Positions 31,601 to 43,600 of a DNA stretch of 64,000 nucleotides are shown here, in pieces. This DNA comes from Symsagittifera roscoffensis (Eukaryota > Xenacoelomorpha > Acoela > Convolutidae), in the NCBI RefSeq assembly GCF_963678635.1, contig NC_087064.1, positions 48,841,346-48,905,345 on the forward strand, read 5' to 3'. The notes beneath the pieces were generated by a model, which made no database searches, was not told the origin of the DNA, and was given only the letters and a program-made list of their open reading frames with translations. Each line of letters opens with the position of its first letter. Within the stretch, counting starts at the first letter, position 1. Made by a program: the position numbers and the translations under genes.

Positions 31601-34600
31601 CTATCTGAAATATTCAAAACACGTTGACAAAACACGGTTGTTTTTCTCTTCCGGTGTGATTGCCTGTAAAAAATATCGTTCTCTTCTGGCTTAAACAAAA
31701 GGGCAAAAAGTTAAAGGTATGTCGAACTGTCAAAAAATCTAAATGCATCTTGGTGGATCTCAGAGTGTTGCAGCGCAAATATAAAACAAGAGTATAAATG
31801 CATATAAAGTTGAACCAAAATGTAAATGCATATAGGGACAGTAGCCGAGCCATAATCCCGCCTAGGTCATTTCCTTTCTAGAACTCGAATATGCATCGAA
31901 CTTGATGGGATGCTCCGTAACCAGGTTCGATCGCCCCAAAACCTATTTTAACCGTCTTTTTGCTCTAATTTGGTTCAGCCTTGATTAAGGCTGACCTTTA
32001 AAAAGAGCAATTTGTCTCAAGGACAAATACTGGCCATTTTTGCAGCTTGCTTTGAGTTATGCAGTTTTTTTGTGGCCGATCTTACCGATGATGAAATACG
32101 TTTTGAAAACTGTAAAATTATGGATTTCCAGTGTTAGTTTTGCCGAGAAAACGCTCTGTAATTCAACTGTTTAAAAGTCAATATTTTTACGATTCGGTTT
32201 GTGGAGATTTACGCGCACATTTTGGCGCCCAACGTGGGGCATTAGTGGTTTCTTGTGTGATTTAAAGAATTATAGTCTGTGTTAATGGCTGATTCTGTCC
32301 AGAAAATTTCCGACATTTTCTGAATCACCTTCGATTTGTTTGCTGTTATTTTGCCGATACAATTTCAGTAAACTGACACTTTTGGGACCCTTTTCTTGAC
32401 TATAGAAAACCGATCTACTCTAACATAGCTCTACTCTAAAACCGAAACCGCACCCGAGTAAAAAACGCACGATACGGCTCCTAGCGTTACGGCTTCTTCC
32501 TATAGAACGGAGGTGCGCCACTACGTTACCTTCTTGTGGATTACCTCTTGAACTAAGGAGAGACGCCCCCGTCTCAGAATAATCCCGAAAGGGCCAAACG
32601 GAGGCCTGTTCAGGTGTCGCGTTTTGAGGAGCTATGCTCTGGTGTCGGATCTTAGAGGCCTGATCAGGCGTCGTGTCAATCGCAGAGGCCTTTATACAGG
32701 TGTCGTGTTTTGTCTTCAGAGACGAAAGAGCAGACAGACGAAAGAGCGGACTGGCGGAAGAGAGAGAGGCCTGTTCAGGTGTCCTGATTGTTGACTTTTG
32801 GTCAAAGTGGAGCTGTGTTTTTCTCGACACCCGAAGTTTTGGATTTTTCCCCGGTGTCGTCAATCTCCAAAACCGTCAAAAACTGTAAGACTAATCTAGT
32901 CTTTATAAATTTTTTTGTGCTATAAAATTATATACGGTGTCTTATTGTGTATCCCAACTCAAAGCAAGCTACGAGTGGTAATTTTCCCGATACCACAAAT
33001 TTTTGGGTAATTGTGAACAGATTGAAAATCCGTGAAATCGGATCATAGACCAGAAGTACTAGACTAGTTTTTTGGATTGGTTTATGACTCGAACCTGCTG
33101 ACCAAAATTTTCCGAAGAATTTTGGGTAAAAAGTAAAAAATTGCCAAAAATTCCTCAAAACGTCCCCATAATTCTGCGAAACTGAGCTGTAACTTGACAC
33201 CAACCTTATGGTAAGTGGTCTGGTAGCGAAATATCAGGCAAATTAAGTAAATTTTTTTCATCCTCAGGTTTTTTCCGCGTGTGTTGTTGGAACTTAACCA
33301 ATTTGCCTGATCCCCCACCCACATTTGTGAAACTGAAAGCCAGTGCGCTTCAAGTAAATATAAGCCGTTTCAGCCCGTCCGATAATTGACTTCGTTGCGC
33401 GACACTAATGTTATGTTGTCAGGTACGGTGATATTAAGTGAGTTAAGTTGAATTCTTTCATCCTCAGGTTTACTCCATGTGTGTTGTTGGAGTTCATCCG
33501 ACCTACTCAATTTCCCCACCCCATTGGTACTTTAGCGTAACGTAGCCGCCGCATAGGTCTCTTGAGTGTATGGTATTCATTCTAGGAGCTAGTTCCTTGG
33601 ATCACTCGCTCCGTATACTATCCGCCTCGTCTCAAAAGCGCGTGAAAGAGACTTGTTTCACAAAGCCCGGCTTAAGCTTTAACTTTAACGCCAGGGACTC
33701 GCAGAAAACTATCCAATACTATCTGCATCACTTTTTGCCGAATCGGAAAGATCTAGTTATTTGGCACGACGCCATAAATAACTCCATTAGTAAGCACCGT
33801 AGTAACAACAACCGTAGTTTGAGTACTGACCAACTTAAGAGCCTTCTTTTGAGATACAAGGAGAATATTACCGCTATTGTATACTGTCGCCGCAACGGTA
33901 CGGACAATATAGAACAAGAGTTGAAAAAGACAGGTATTCTCGTTCTTAACATAGTTGAGGATTTTATCTCAAAGCCAAAGGCCAAAGACCAAATACTTAT
34001 CGAAAAGTATAAAGAGCTGCACCAGCCCCCTTCCCTTGAGTTGAAGACTCTGTTAATACTTAGACGATACAGTGCTGACCTAAGTACACTGAAAGCTAAG
34101 AAGAAGCGGAACCGATTGTCGCCTAAAAATCGTAGAGCGATTCACAATAGATTTAAAGCGTTAAAACTTCAAGTTACTCCCCCTTGTAAGTTATTGATGC
34201 AATAGAAAAATTTGAGGATTTACTTGAGTGAAAATAAAGTATTTTCTAAGAGTCGTTATTTTCTGAAATTTTTAAGCATGGAAGTTCAGTTTCAAAAGAA
34301 AATTAAGAAGTTGTTTGAGAAACGTAGCAATCTCGAAAACGAACTTTATAAATGCCACGAAATAATTTTGGAATACATAGAGAGTCAGAGTCGTTGCTCA
34401 AAAATTGATACTTATATTGAAAAGTGTAGGAACTATATAGAACAAGCGGTCAAGATAAATACTGAGTTGATTGACATGGCTGCAAAAAGTGCCAATCCCG
34501 ACGAATTGATACCGGCACAGGATATGTGGCTTCATACGTTGACTCAAAGCAACGATAAATTTCTGCAGGAAGCTATCACATATAAAACAAGTTTTGAGGC

Positions 34601-37600
34601 AGTAACAGAGCCGGACAAAATAGATAGCAGCTCAAAAATTTCTCATCATTCTGAAAAAAGTGAAAAACCCCGGTCGCATAAAACAGATACCCGCTCTAAG
34701 TTGTCGCATCGAAGCAGCCGACATCAGCAATCGGGTTCTCAGAAATCTACTTATACCGCCGCTCCGTCGAAAACAATTTCTGAGAAAAAACGCGATTTAA
34801 TGATTTTAAAGAAACAACAAGAGGAACTTGAGAGGCAGGCAAAGGTATCATTAAGACTGAAAGAACAACAAAGCCGCTTAGAGTTGGAAGAATTGGCTGA
34901 AGAACACAGGAAAAAACTGGCAGAAATTGAGTTGAAAGGGCTTGAGTTAGAAGATGAGTTGTCGGAAATCAGCGAGAATGCTGAGGAAAGTGGTTTAACT
35001 CGAATCTCTCCACAACTAACAATAGACGAAAAGGATCGTACGCGTCACTGGGTAGAATCTGTCGACCACAACCAGCCTGATGCTGTTGTAGTTCGCAATC
35101 AAGAGCAGCACGTTCGTCCAACAGCTCCTGAGGCAACTTATCCTGCATCAACAAATTACTTGGTCTCATCAAGTTTTACAGGAGTGAATAATGGCCAGGC
35201 AGCTTCTAGTGATCCGGGATTGTATTACAGTAACCACATTCACGGACAACAACATAATTTGTCGAATTTGGTCCGATCGCAGGTTTCCGTTAACAATCCA
35301 GTAGGGTTACAACAGGTCATTCAACCTGTTTCTAATAATTTGCCTCAGCAAACTCTTTTGTCCACTCATCCGGTGCTAGGCAATCCAAACACAGGGTCAG
35401 TAGTCCCGGTAACTTCTGAAAATTATTTTGCTCCGACAACATCTGCAGATGTTCCTTCTGGTGTACACCGTTCGTTCCTGCATCAACAGCAGTTAATCAT
35501 GTTCCTTTAAGTCATCACACTACAGGGTCAGTAGTTGCTGGCTACCAAGCACCTGTAGTCCCATCACAACAACATATGGGTGTTCCCGTTAGTAGTTATA
35601 ACTTTTCATGTGATCACTATAATCCTTATAGTAATTTGTGGAGACCAGCTGTTGCTGCCCCTTTATTGTCAGCTCAACAACACTACATTCCTTCGACAAC
35701 TGTTTTTTCCGCAGTAACTCCGATTGTTCCTCCGAATAATTTTGTTCCTTATACAAGTGGAGGGACTGTGTTCTTTGCACAGCCTGAAAATTCTTCACAT
35801 GCTAATCAACCGTTCGTTCCTGATTGTCACGGTAACTCTTCGAGTTACACAGAGCCAACTCCCGGTAATTCACCTGGTGCAGACATCGAGCGTCCACTTT
35901 CGACACGAGAGTTGGCTAATATACTCATGCACAGCCGAAAAGATCATCTCCCTGAGTGGAAGCTGACCCAGTTCGATGGCAACCCACTTAATTGGCATGA
36001 ATGGTTCGGGCAATTCAAATCGACGGTCGATTCAGCCATACTCAGTGACGATGAAAAGCTTACCTATCTGAAAACGCTCGTAGTAGGTAAAGCAAAATCC
36101 GCAATCGCTGAGTATAGCTATAGCGGAGTACTGTATAAAGACGCATTAGCAACTCTTCAAAGAAAGTTCGGGCAGCCGCATGCTGTATTAGGGGCTCATC
36201 TAGATAAATTGAGTAATTTTCCGCCGCTGAAAATGCATAACTCGGAAAATGTAATTGGATTTTCCTCTGCAGTTTCTGGACTTGTTGCCGTATTCAAGTC
36301 CCTGTCTTTTAACGACGACCTGAAAACTTACTGAATCAAGCTGTGAGTAAGCTTCCCCCGAACCTTAAGGAGGCATGGTCAATGCAAACCGTAAGACGCC
36401 AATGGCATAGACCAACTCTGCTAGATTTCAACGAATGGCTTAAAGAAAAAGCGGAGGGTCATGAGAGGCTAAAAACGATCAATTCTAAGGGTTAGTCTGA
36501 AGAACCAGTTAAACAAAAAGTAGGCACGAAAGTGTTTGCTAGTAACGCAATTGTAAATAATAAGGAAAAACCAAAGTACCCTCCATGTTCGGTATGTAAA
36601 GGTCAACACGCTCTTTGGAATTGCGCCCTATTCAAAGAGAAAAACGCTACGCAGCGAGCAAAACATGTAGCAGAACAAAAACTTTGCTTTGCGTGTTTAC
36701 AGAGCAATCACAGTTTTCGTAATTGTACCAAGGCCAGAAAGTGCCCCAAGCCAGATTGTGAAAGCACACACAACGTGCTCTTACATGGAGCGGTGAAAAT
36801 TTTTCCTCCTAAGGATACTAAAAATTCCCCGGCGTCAGGTAACGCAAACGCTAAACATGTATCGACTAACGCTGCCGTCGGCGATATTCATAGCCAGGAG
36901 TCAACTAAAGGCCTCCTGCCAGTTGCATCACTCGCCGTCTCTTCGGATGCGACGATTACTAATGCCCTAGCTCTTTGCGATAGTGCTTCCACGCACTCAT
37001 GGGTATCCGCCGATCTCGTAAAACGCCTCCATTTGGTTGGCACTCCCGTTAACCTCACCATAAATGGATTCAATTCCACGAGCTTGATGAAAACTCAGCA
37101 AGTAAGTTTTCAAGTTTCCGCCGAAACGAATAATAGTGAATTTTCGTTTTCTTTTCGAGCTTACGTTAAAGATCATATTCGTATTGGATCGGATAGCATA
37201 AGCATTCCTGAATTACAGGAAAAAAACCCGCAGTTGGCTCCGATCAAACCTAGACATTATAAGTATGAAGACGTCGAAATAATTATTGGACAGGATTTCT
37301 ACCATGCCATAAGACCCGTTGAGTACCTTCTGGGGGAGGACTCTATTTCACCGTGCGCCGTACGCCTTCCGATAGGTTGGGTTTTAAGTGGTCCGTTACG
37401 TGGTCCTTTAAGTCGAACTCGTCTTGCTTTAAGTGTATTGTCGAAGACATGTCTCTTGGGGACAAAATTAAAACTTGGTACGAGTTGGAGTCATATGGAG
37501 CCTTCAAGCAGGTAGATGCCCGTTCCGCCGCCGACAAACGCGCTTTGTCCGTCTTGAAAAATGACAACTTTCACGATGGTGAGAGGTACATTGTACCAAT

Positions 37601-40600
37601 GCTTTGGAACGATAAGGAAAATACTCTACCGAATAACTATTTTTCCTCCTTAGCTCAATTAAAGCCTTTGGAAAAGAGGCTAGATAAGGATCCGTCGCTC
37701 CGTGAATAATACGCCGAAACAATTAGAGAAGATATACAAAAAGGATATGTCATAACCGTTAAGGCACACGATCCCAAATCACGAGTCGATCGTGAGTGGT
37801 ATCTCCCGCATCAGCCGGTGTTGAACCCAAATAAACCCGGTAAGGTGCGCCGAGTCTTCAATGGGGCATCGAAGTGTCATGGCGCTTCCTTGAACAAATC
37901 TCTGTTGGTTGGCCCGGATCTCCTTCAAAACCTCATTTTTTTACTGTTAAGATTCCGTCAGCATAAATACGCCGTTTCAGCTGACATTGAAGGGATGTTT
38001 TTACAGGTTGGAGTACGTGAAGAAGATCAACCTTCTCTTCGTTTTTTGTGGCGGGAGGACCCCACATCAAGTGTGGTAGTTCACCAATATACGCGTCACA
38101 TTTTTGGTGCTCGTGACTCGCCGACTTGTGCGAATTTTGCTTTGCAGAAGACTGCATCGGATAACCAAGCTGAGTACCCCGAAGCTGCTTCGGCTGTTGT
38201 CCAGAAATTTTATATGGATGATTATCTGGATTCTTTTCAAAACAGGGATGACGCCTTGAAATTAGGTAGGGATTTAATCTCGTTGCTTAAACTAGGTGGG
38301 TTTTGTCTGACAAAATTTGTCAGCAACGTGCCCGGCGTAACAACCGCTCTTGATCCGGACAACCGTGAGTCCAATTCGTCTGTTAAAGATATTTGTGCGA
38401 GTCCAGACTAGTCGTCGCATTCTCGGTCTTAAGTGGGATCACGTCAAGGATACCTTAGTCGTTAGTAGAGGGGTTGATCGTCCACTAGACAAAGCAATCA
38501 CTCATTGTACCGTGTTGAGTTTTGTTTCTTATGTTTTTGATCCAATTGGGTTAGTGGCTCCGTATACCGTGAAGGCTCGCCTTCTATTAAAAGATATCTG
38601 GCGAATCAGCGGTCAAAAATGGGATGATGATCTGCCAGAGGAAATCAAAAAGCAATTCCTTGAGTGGCACTCAGGCCTTCATTTGTTAGGTTCTCTGACA
38701 ATACCTCGCAGCTATTTCACTGAACCTTTCGACCGAATAGAACTTCACATGTTCGGTGATAGTTCGCAGGATGTTTTCTGTGCCGTCGCTTTCCTTCGTG
38801 CGCGACTTGTTAGCTCCCATCAGACCGAATTAGCCTTTGTGTTTGGCAAAGCCCGCGTCGCGCCTATGAAAGCGCTTTCTATCCCAAAGTTAGAGCTTCA
38901 AGCGGCTCTTCTTGCAACCCGCTTAAAAGAAGAAACTTTGAAAGATCTTACTTTCAAAGTTACGGATATTTTCATGTGGACAGATAGTACCACTGTTCTT
39001 CAGTGGCTTCACTCTTGTAGTAAACTACCCGTTTTTGTTGGTAATCGCACTGGTGAGATTCTGGAGTCTACCAGCACTGATCAGTGGCATCACATACTTA
39101 GCGGTGATAACCCAGCTGATACCGGTACACGAGGGATTTCTTCGGAAGCCCTCAAGGAAAGCAGCTGGGTTAATGGCCCTAGTATATTGAGAACAACTGA
39201 TTGGCTGTTCAAGCCCGATACAAGGGTTATCGATAAAATAAGACTCAAAGGACCATCGTGTGATATCGACATTTGTCTGGAAAATTCGTCAAATTTCGTC
39301 GTCGATGTTTTGACAGAAAAATCTTCCATTCGGAAAATGGGAGAGATTCAATTCGATTGTAAGATACAAACGCGCAGTAGCATTTTTGTTAAGATGGCTG
39401 CCATCCCATGAACATTTCCGGTCGAGTATATTAGAAATTACAGACCCGTCTGAAATGGATATTGCTGAACAAAAGCACATTTACCTGTCCCAGGGCGAGA
39501 CATTCCCTAGTGAGCTAAAACTACTAAGAGCCGGTAAAGTTATCCCGAGGAATAGTCGGATCGCCAAGTATTCGCCGTTCATTGGACCAGCTGGCATCCT
39601 TCGCTCGACTGGGCGCATCAGCCGCTTGGTTAATTCCGATTTCGATAGCAAGCACCCGATTATACTTGATGCACGTCACGCGGTTGTTCGGTTATTGGTT
39701 CAGCACTTGCACGTTAGGAATTTCCATCAAGGCTTGGATTACATGCGTGCGGTGGTTAATTTGAAGTATGTTGTGTTAAATTTGCGATGGTTGCTGCGAA
39801 ACATCGAAAATACTTGCGTTGTGTGCCGAAAACGCAAAGCGCAAACCGTAACTCATATGATGGCTGATCTGCCCATTGAAAGGCTGGGTTACAAGCAACC
39901 TCCTTTCTCTAACACAGGTGTCGACTACTTTGGGCCGTTCCTAGTTCCAATCCGGAGAAGTACGGAAAAGAGGTGGGTTTTTTGTTCACCTGTCTCACCA
40001 CTAGAGCGGTGCACATTGAAGTGGTCCCCTCGCTCGACACAAGCTCTTGTGTGATGGGCGTGGAAAGGTTTATCGCGCGTCGCGGTACTCTGACTACCAT
40101 CATGTCCGACAACGGCACGAACTTTGTTGGCGCTCAGAAAGAGCTCTTAGCTTGCGTTGAGAGTTGGAACAAGCTCGCACCCGCTGTTTTTGTTCAGAAA
40201 GGGATCAAGTGGAAATTCAATCCACCCAGCGCACCGCACCATGGTGGCTCCTGGGAGCGATTAATTCGGAGTGTTAAGCGCGTCTTGTATGACATCCTAG
40301 GCAACAGAAGAGTAACTGAGGAGGTTCTAAGAACCACGCTGTGCCTTGTTGAGCAATCACTCAACGCTAGACCGATAACAGCAGTTAGATCCGATCCGCT
40401 AGATCTAGAGGCGTTGACCCCGAATCATTTTATCCTTGGTCAACACGCAGCGAGTTTTCCGTCGCTAAGTTTCGAAGAAAACTTCGACCATAAGAAGCGG
40501 TTCGCCAGAGCGCAATCATACGCTAACGCAATATGGACACGGGGGATGCGGGAATACGTTCCTTCCCTCAATAGGAGGGCAAAGTGGCACAACCAGTCAG

Positions 40601-43600
40601 TCGTTAAGTTGAAAGCCGGCGACTTGGTTTGGGTCATAGAGCCTTACACTCCACGTGGACATTATCCACTCGCACGTATCCTAAAACTGCACTATGGAAA
40701 GGACGGATGCGCGAGATCCGCCGATATAAAGACCGTTACGAGCGAACTGACCCGCCCGACCGTAAAGCTCGCTCCCGTTCTTCCTTGTTTAGGGGTGGAG
40801 GATGTTGCAGCGCAAATATAAAACAAGAGTATAAATGCATATAAAATTGAACCAAAATGTAAATGCATATAGGGACAGTAGCCGAGCGCATGCATGGTGC
40901 GTCCCGACGGGTTCGGCGCCGGTTCGAATCCCGCCTAGGTCATTTCCTTTCTAGAACTCGAATATGCACCGAACTTGATGGGATGCTCCGTAACCAGGTT
41001 CGATCCCCCCAAAACCTATTTTAACCGTCTTTTCGCTCTAATATGGTTCAGCCTTGATTAAGGCTGACCTTTAAAAAGAGCAATTTGTCTCAAGGACAAA
41101 TACTGGCCATTTTTGCAGCTTGCTTTGAGTTATGCAGTTTTTTTTGTGGCCGATCTTACCGATGATGAAATACGTTTTGAAACTGTAAAATTATGGATTT
41201 CCAGTGTTAGTTTTGCCGAGAAAACGCTCTGTAATTCAACTGTTTTAAAGTCAATATTTTTACGATTCGGTTTGTGGAGATTTACGCGCACACAGAGCAA
41301 CTGAAGCTTTTTCCATGAGCATCATCGTTAATATCGGATTTCCTTGAGACAGGTACACTAAATGAATCCATCTAAAAAGATCTGATAGCTGTGCCAGAAG
41401 TAATCCGATTGCAATTCAAAAATAGCGTTACAAAGACGCGTTTTTTCGACAAATTTCGAAACGCATTAGAACAATTCTTTGGACATTTTTCAGGCGAAGA
41501 AAAAAAAAGCAGAAAATTTTACATCGAAACCTCAAATTAGGTAAAACAAATACCCACGCTTTTCTGTGGACAACCTTCTAATCCGCCTGAGCAAACGCGT
41601 GTAAGTGCTTGTGGTACCAGAAATTTGTAAAAGAGGGTGTCGGAACAATGAGGTGCCCTTGCTGAAATGTTGTATTTCCGACCATAGTAAAAAAAAAACA
41701 TTTTTTTTTGCATATTCGACACTAATAGTAAAACGAGCAACCTGAACAGCAATTTTTTTTGTAGAAAACGACAAGAAAAAAAATTAAGAATCAAAACTGT
41801 TTTTTTCAAATGCGAAATTTTTGATTTTTTTCATTCCCAAATGGCGTTAAAAAACTCCCAAAACTACTTGAGTTTAGGTAAAATTGAGCAGAAAAAATGT
41901 TGTAAGCAGCTTAAACTCAGCAACATAAGTCTGCTCGCTCGCTTTTTTTGATCGAAACTAGACCAAAAAAAAACTAAAAATTTCAAACGAGTTTTCTCAA
42001 ACATGGTAAAATTGTTTCATTATTTGAATGTCGTTCGAGTAACGACTGAAAGAGCTTAAAAATCATAGATCACTGAACCCATTACTATAAATTTTTCGTG
42101 GTACCTGATTTTGCTCGAAAAACAAAACAAACTAAAACACCCGAATACGAACTTCCTCCCCATTTTTAAAATGGTCGGAACAAAAATTGATCCGAAGTTT
42201 TAAATTGCTTTGTTTTGTGTCAAGCATTTAGGATCAATCAAAAAATTCATAGTAGTATTTTTTTTACAATATTATCCAAACACAGCAGGAACAGTTATCA
42301 CATGGTCGCTTTTTTTACCACAAGCGGCAAAAAATTTAATTTTAGCACCATTGGCCCAGAAGCAGTACATGGGAAAGCTCACATATTGTGATATCCACAA
42401 AAATCTGTCGAGTTCATTGGATTTTGTAAAAATTTCCAATTCTCTGGCTTAAAAGTTAAGTACATATATAAAGGAAAGTTACAGCCTGAATGGAAAACTA
42501 CACAGCGAAATAACGATTGAAGATCATCCTAGCCTCAGCCAATAAGAATGACAAAGATTTCTATAAAAGTTTGCCAGGTCCGCTCCCCCACATGAACGAA
42601 TTATTCCCTCCCCACCCCAAGACATGGTAATGCAAAAAGAAGAAGTCAAGCGATGTCTATATCAGAATACTCCTCATAATCTGTAGCCCATGAATACCCC
42701 TCATAATATGTAGCGGATTTTGGGCGTTTGCCTTCCCCCCTCAAGGTTTCGACCCTCTGTCGACCCAAAGGGTCCCCCTCTTTGTACTATTTTGATCCAT
42801 TTTTGGCTGACTGGCCCTAATTTTCTTAAAGGCGCCTTAGGCGCAAATATACACAAATTTTGAGGGGGGAGGAAACGCGCGTCGCCAAAATAAAACGTAA
42901 TTTTGATCAACATTTTCTAAAACTAAAAGTGCCTAGAAACGCCTTAAAATGGATATGGCGCAGAAAATTTGATAAAAAAGGGTCATTATAGTTATATGGG
43001 AGAGCTCGGAAAGCACTGCAGTAATTGAGTAGAATATTAAATCAGAAAGTGGTGAGTCTTGTTGCTTGAGAAAGTGGAAAAATTGCATAAAAAACAAATT
43101 TTAAAAAAAAACTAAAATGCGAGTGATAAGACAACCGACAAGCTTTTTCGTTTGATGAATAATAATCTTATAATCTTAATTTATTGAACATAAGCATCAT
43201 CCGTGTTTTTTATTTTCCTGAAATTTTATTTTGATTCTGATGACGCTGTGAAAAATTAACCCTAGCAATCCTTAATTTTCTTGCATATAAATTCATTAGC
43301 ACTTTAGAAGCTTTAAACTTATCTGACCTTGCACACGCCACACACGGCCAGCCCACAATGGGGGCAGTGTTGCAGCTCATCCTTGCCTGAGGTGAAGTCC
43401 CTCCCACATGCCCCACATACATCCGGGCGGGGCACAGCAGGGGCGACGAGGAGGGGCTCTGCCCCACCTCCTCCCGCTGTGAGGGGGCGAGAGGGGTGGA
43501 GTTTATTCGGAGATCGTTGACGCTGCAGAAAAGGTCATTGAAATTAGATTTGTCATAAAACTGCTGTAATCTTTGCCCATTATTCTTTCACAATTTCCAG

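Larger units (their letters stand above)
31766..41292 (+). mobile_element. BEL/Pao LTR retrotransposon
   Basis: A 9.5-kb plus-strand element with LTRs of 454 and 490 bp and a perfect 5-bp duplication CAGAG (31761-31765 and 41293-41297). It holds, in order, a PBS, a 1.3-kb leader with repeats, a 211-codon extra ORF, gag, zinc knuckles, aspartic protease, BEL-type RT with Y-M-D-D, the Pao A17-type region with RNase H, integrase and a polypurine tract. The LTRs differ by only about six substitutions plus one 36-bp indel by eye, so the insertion is young. Even so, pol shows about six frameshifts and two stops. It sits inside an intron of the TRIM-NHL-like gene, in the opposite orientation. Confidence 0.96.

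Noticed and set aside
31640-31735. Possible missing TRIM exon on the minus strand after a TTTTTTACAG acceptor
   Set aside because: About 20 codons are open in phase 0, but there is no good donor and no zinc-binding histidines; chance is more likely.
32420-32863. 147-codon minus-strand frame in the BEL leader
   Set aside because: It lies across the GAGGCCTG repeat units, antisense to the element, and shows only the repeated unit in translation. No domain or splice context.
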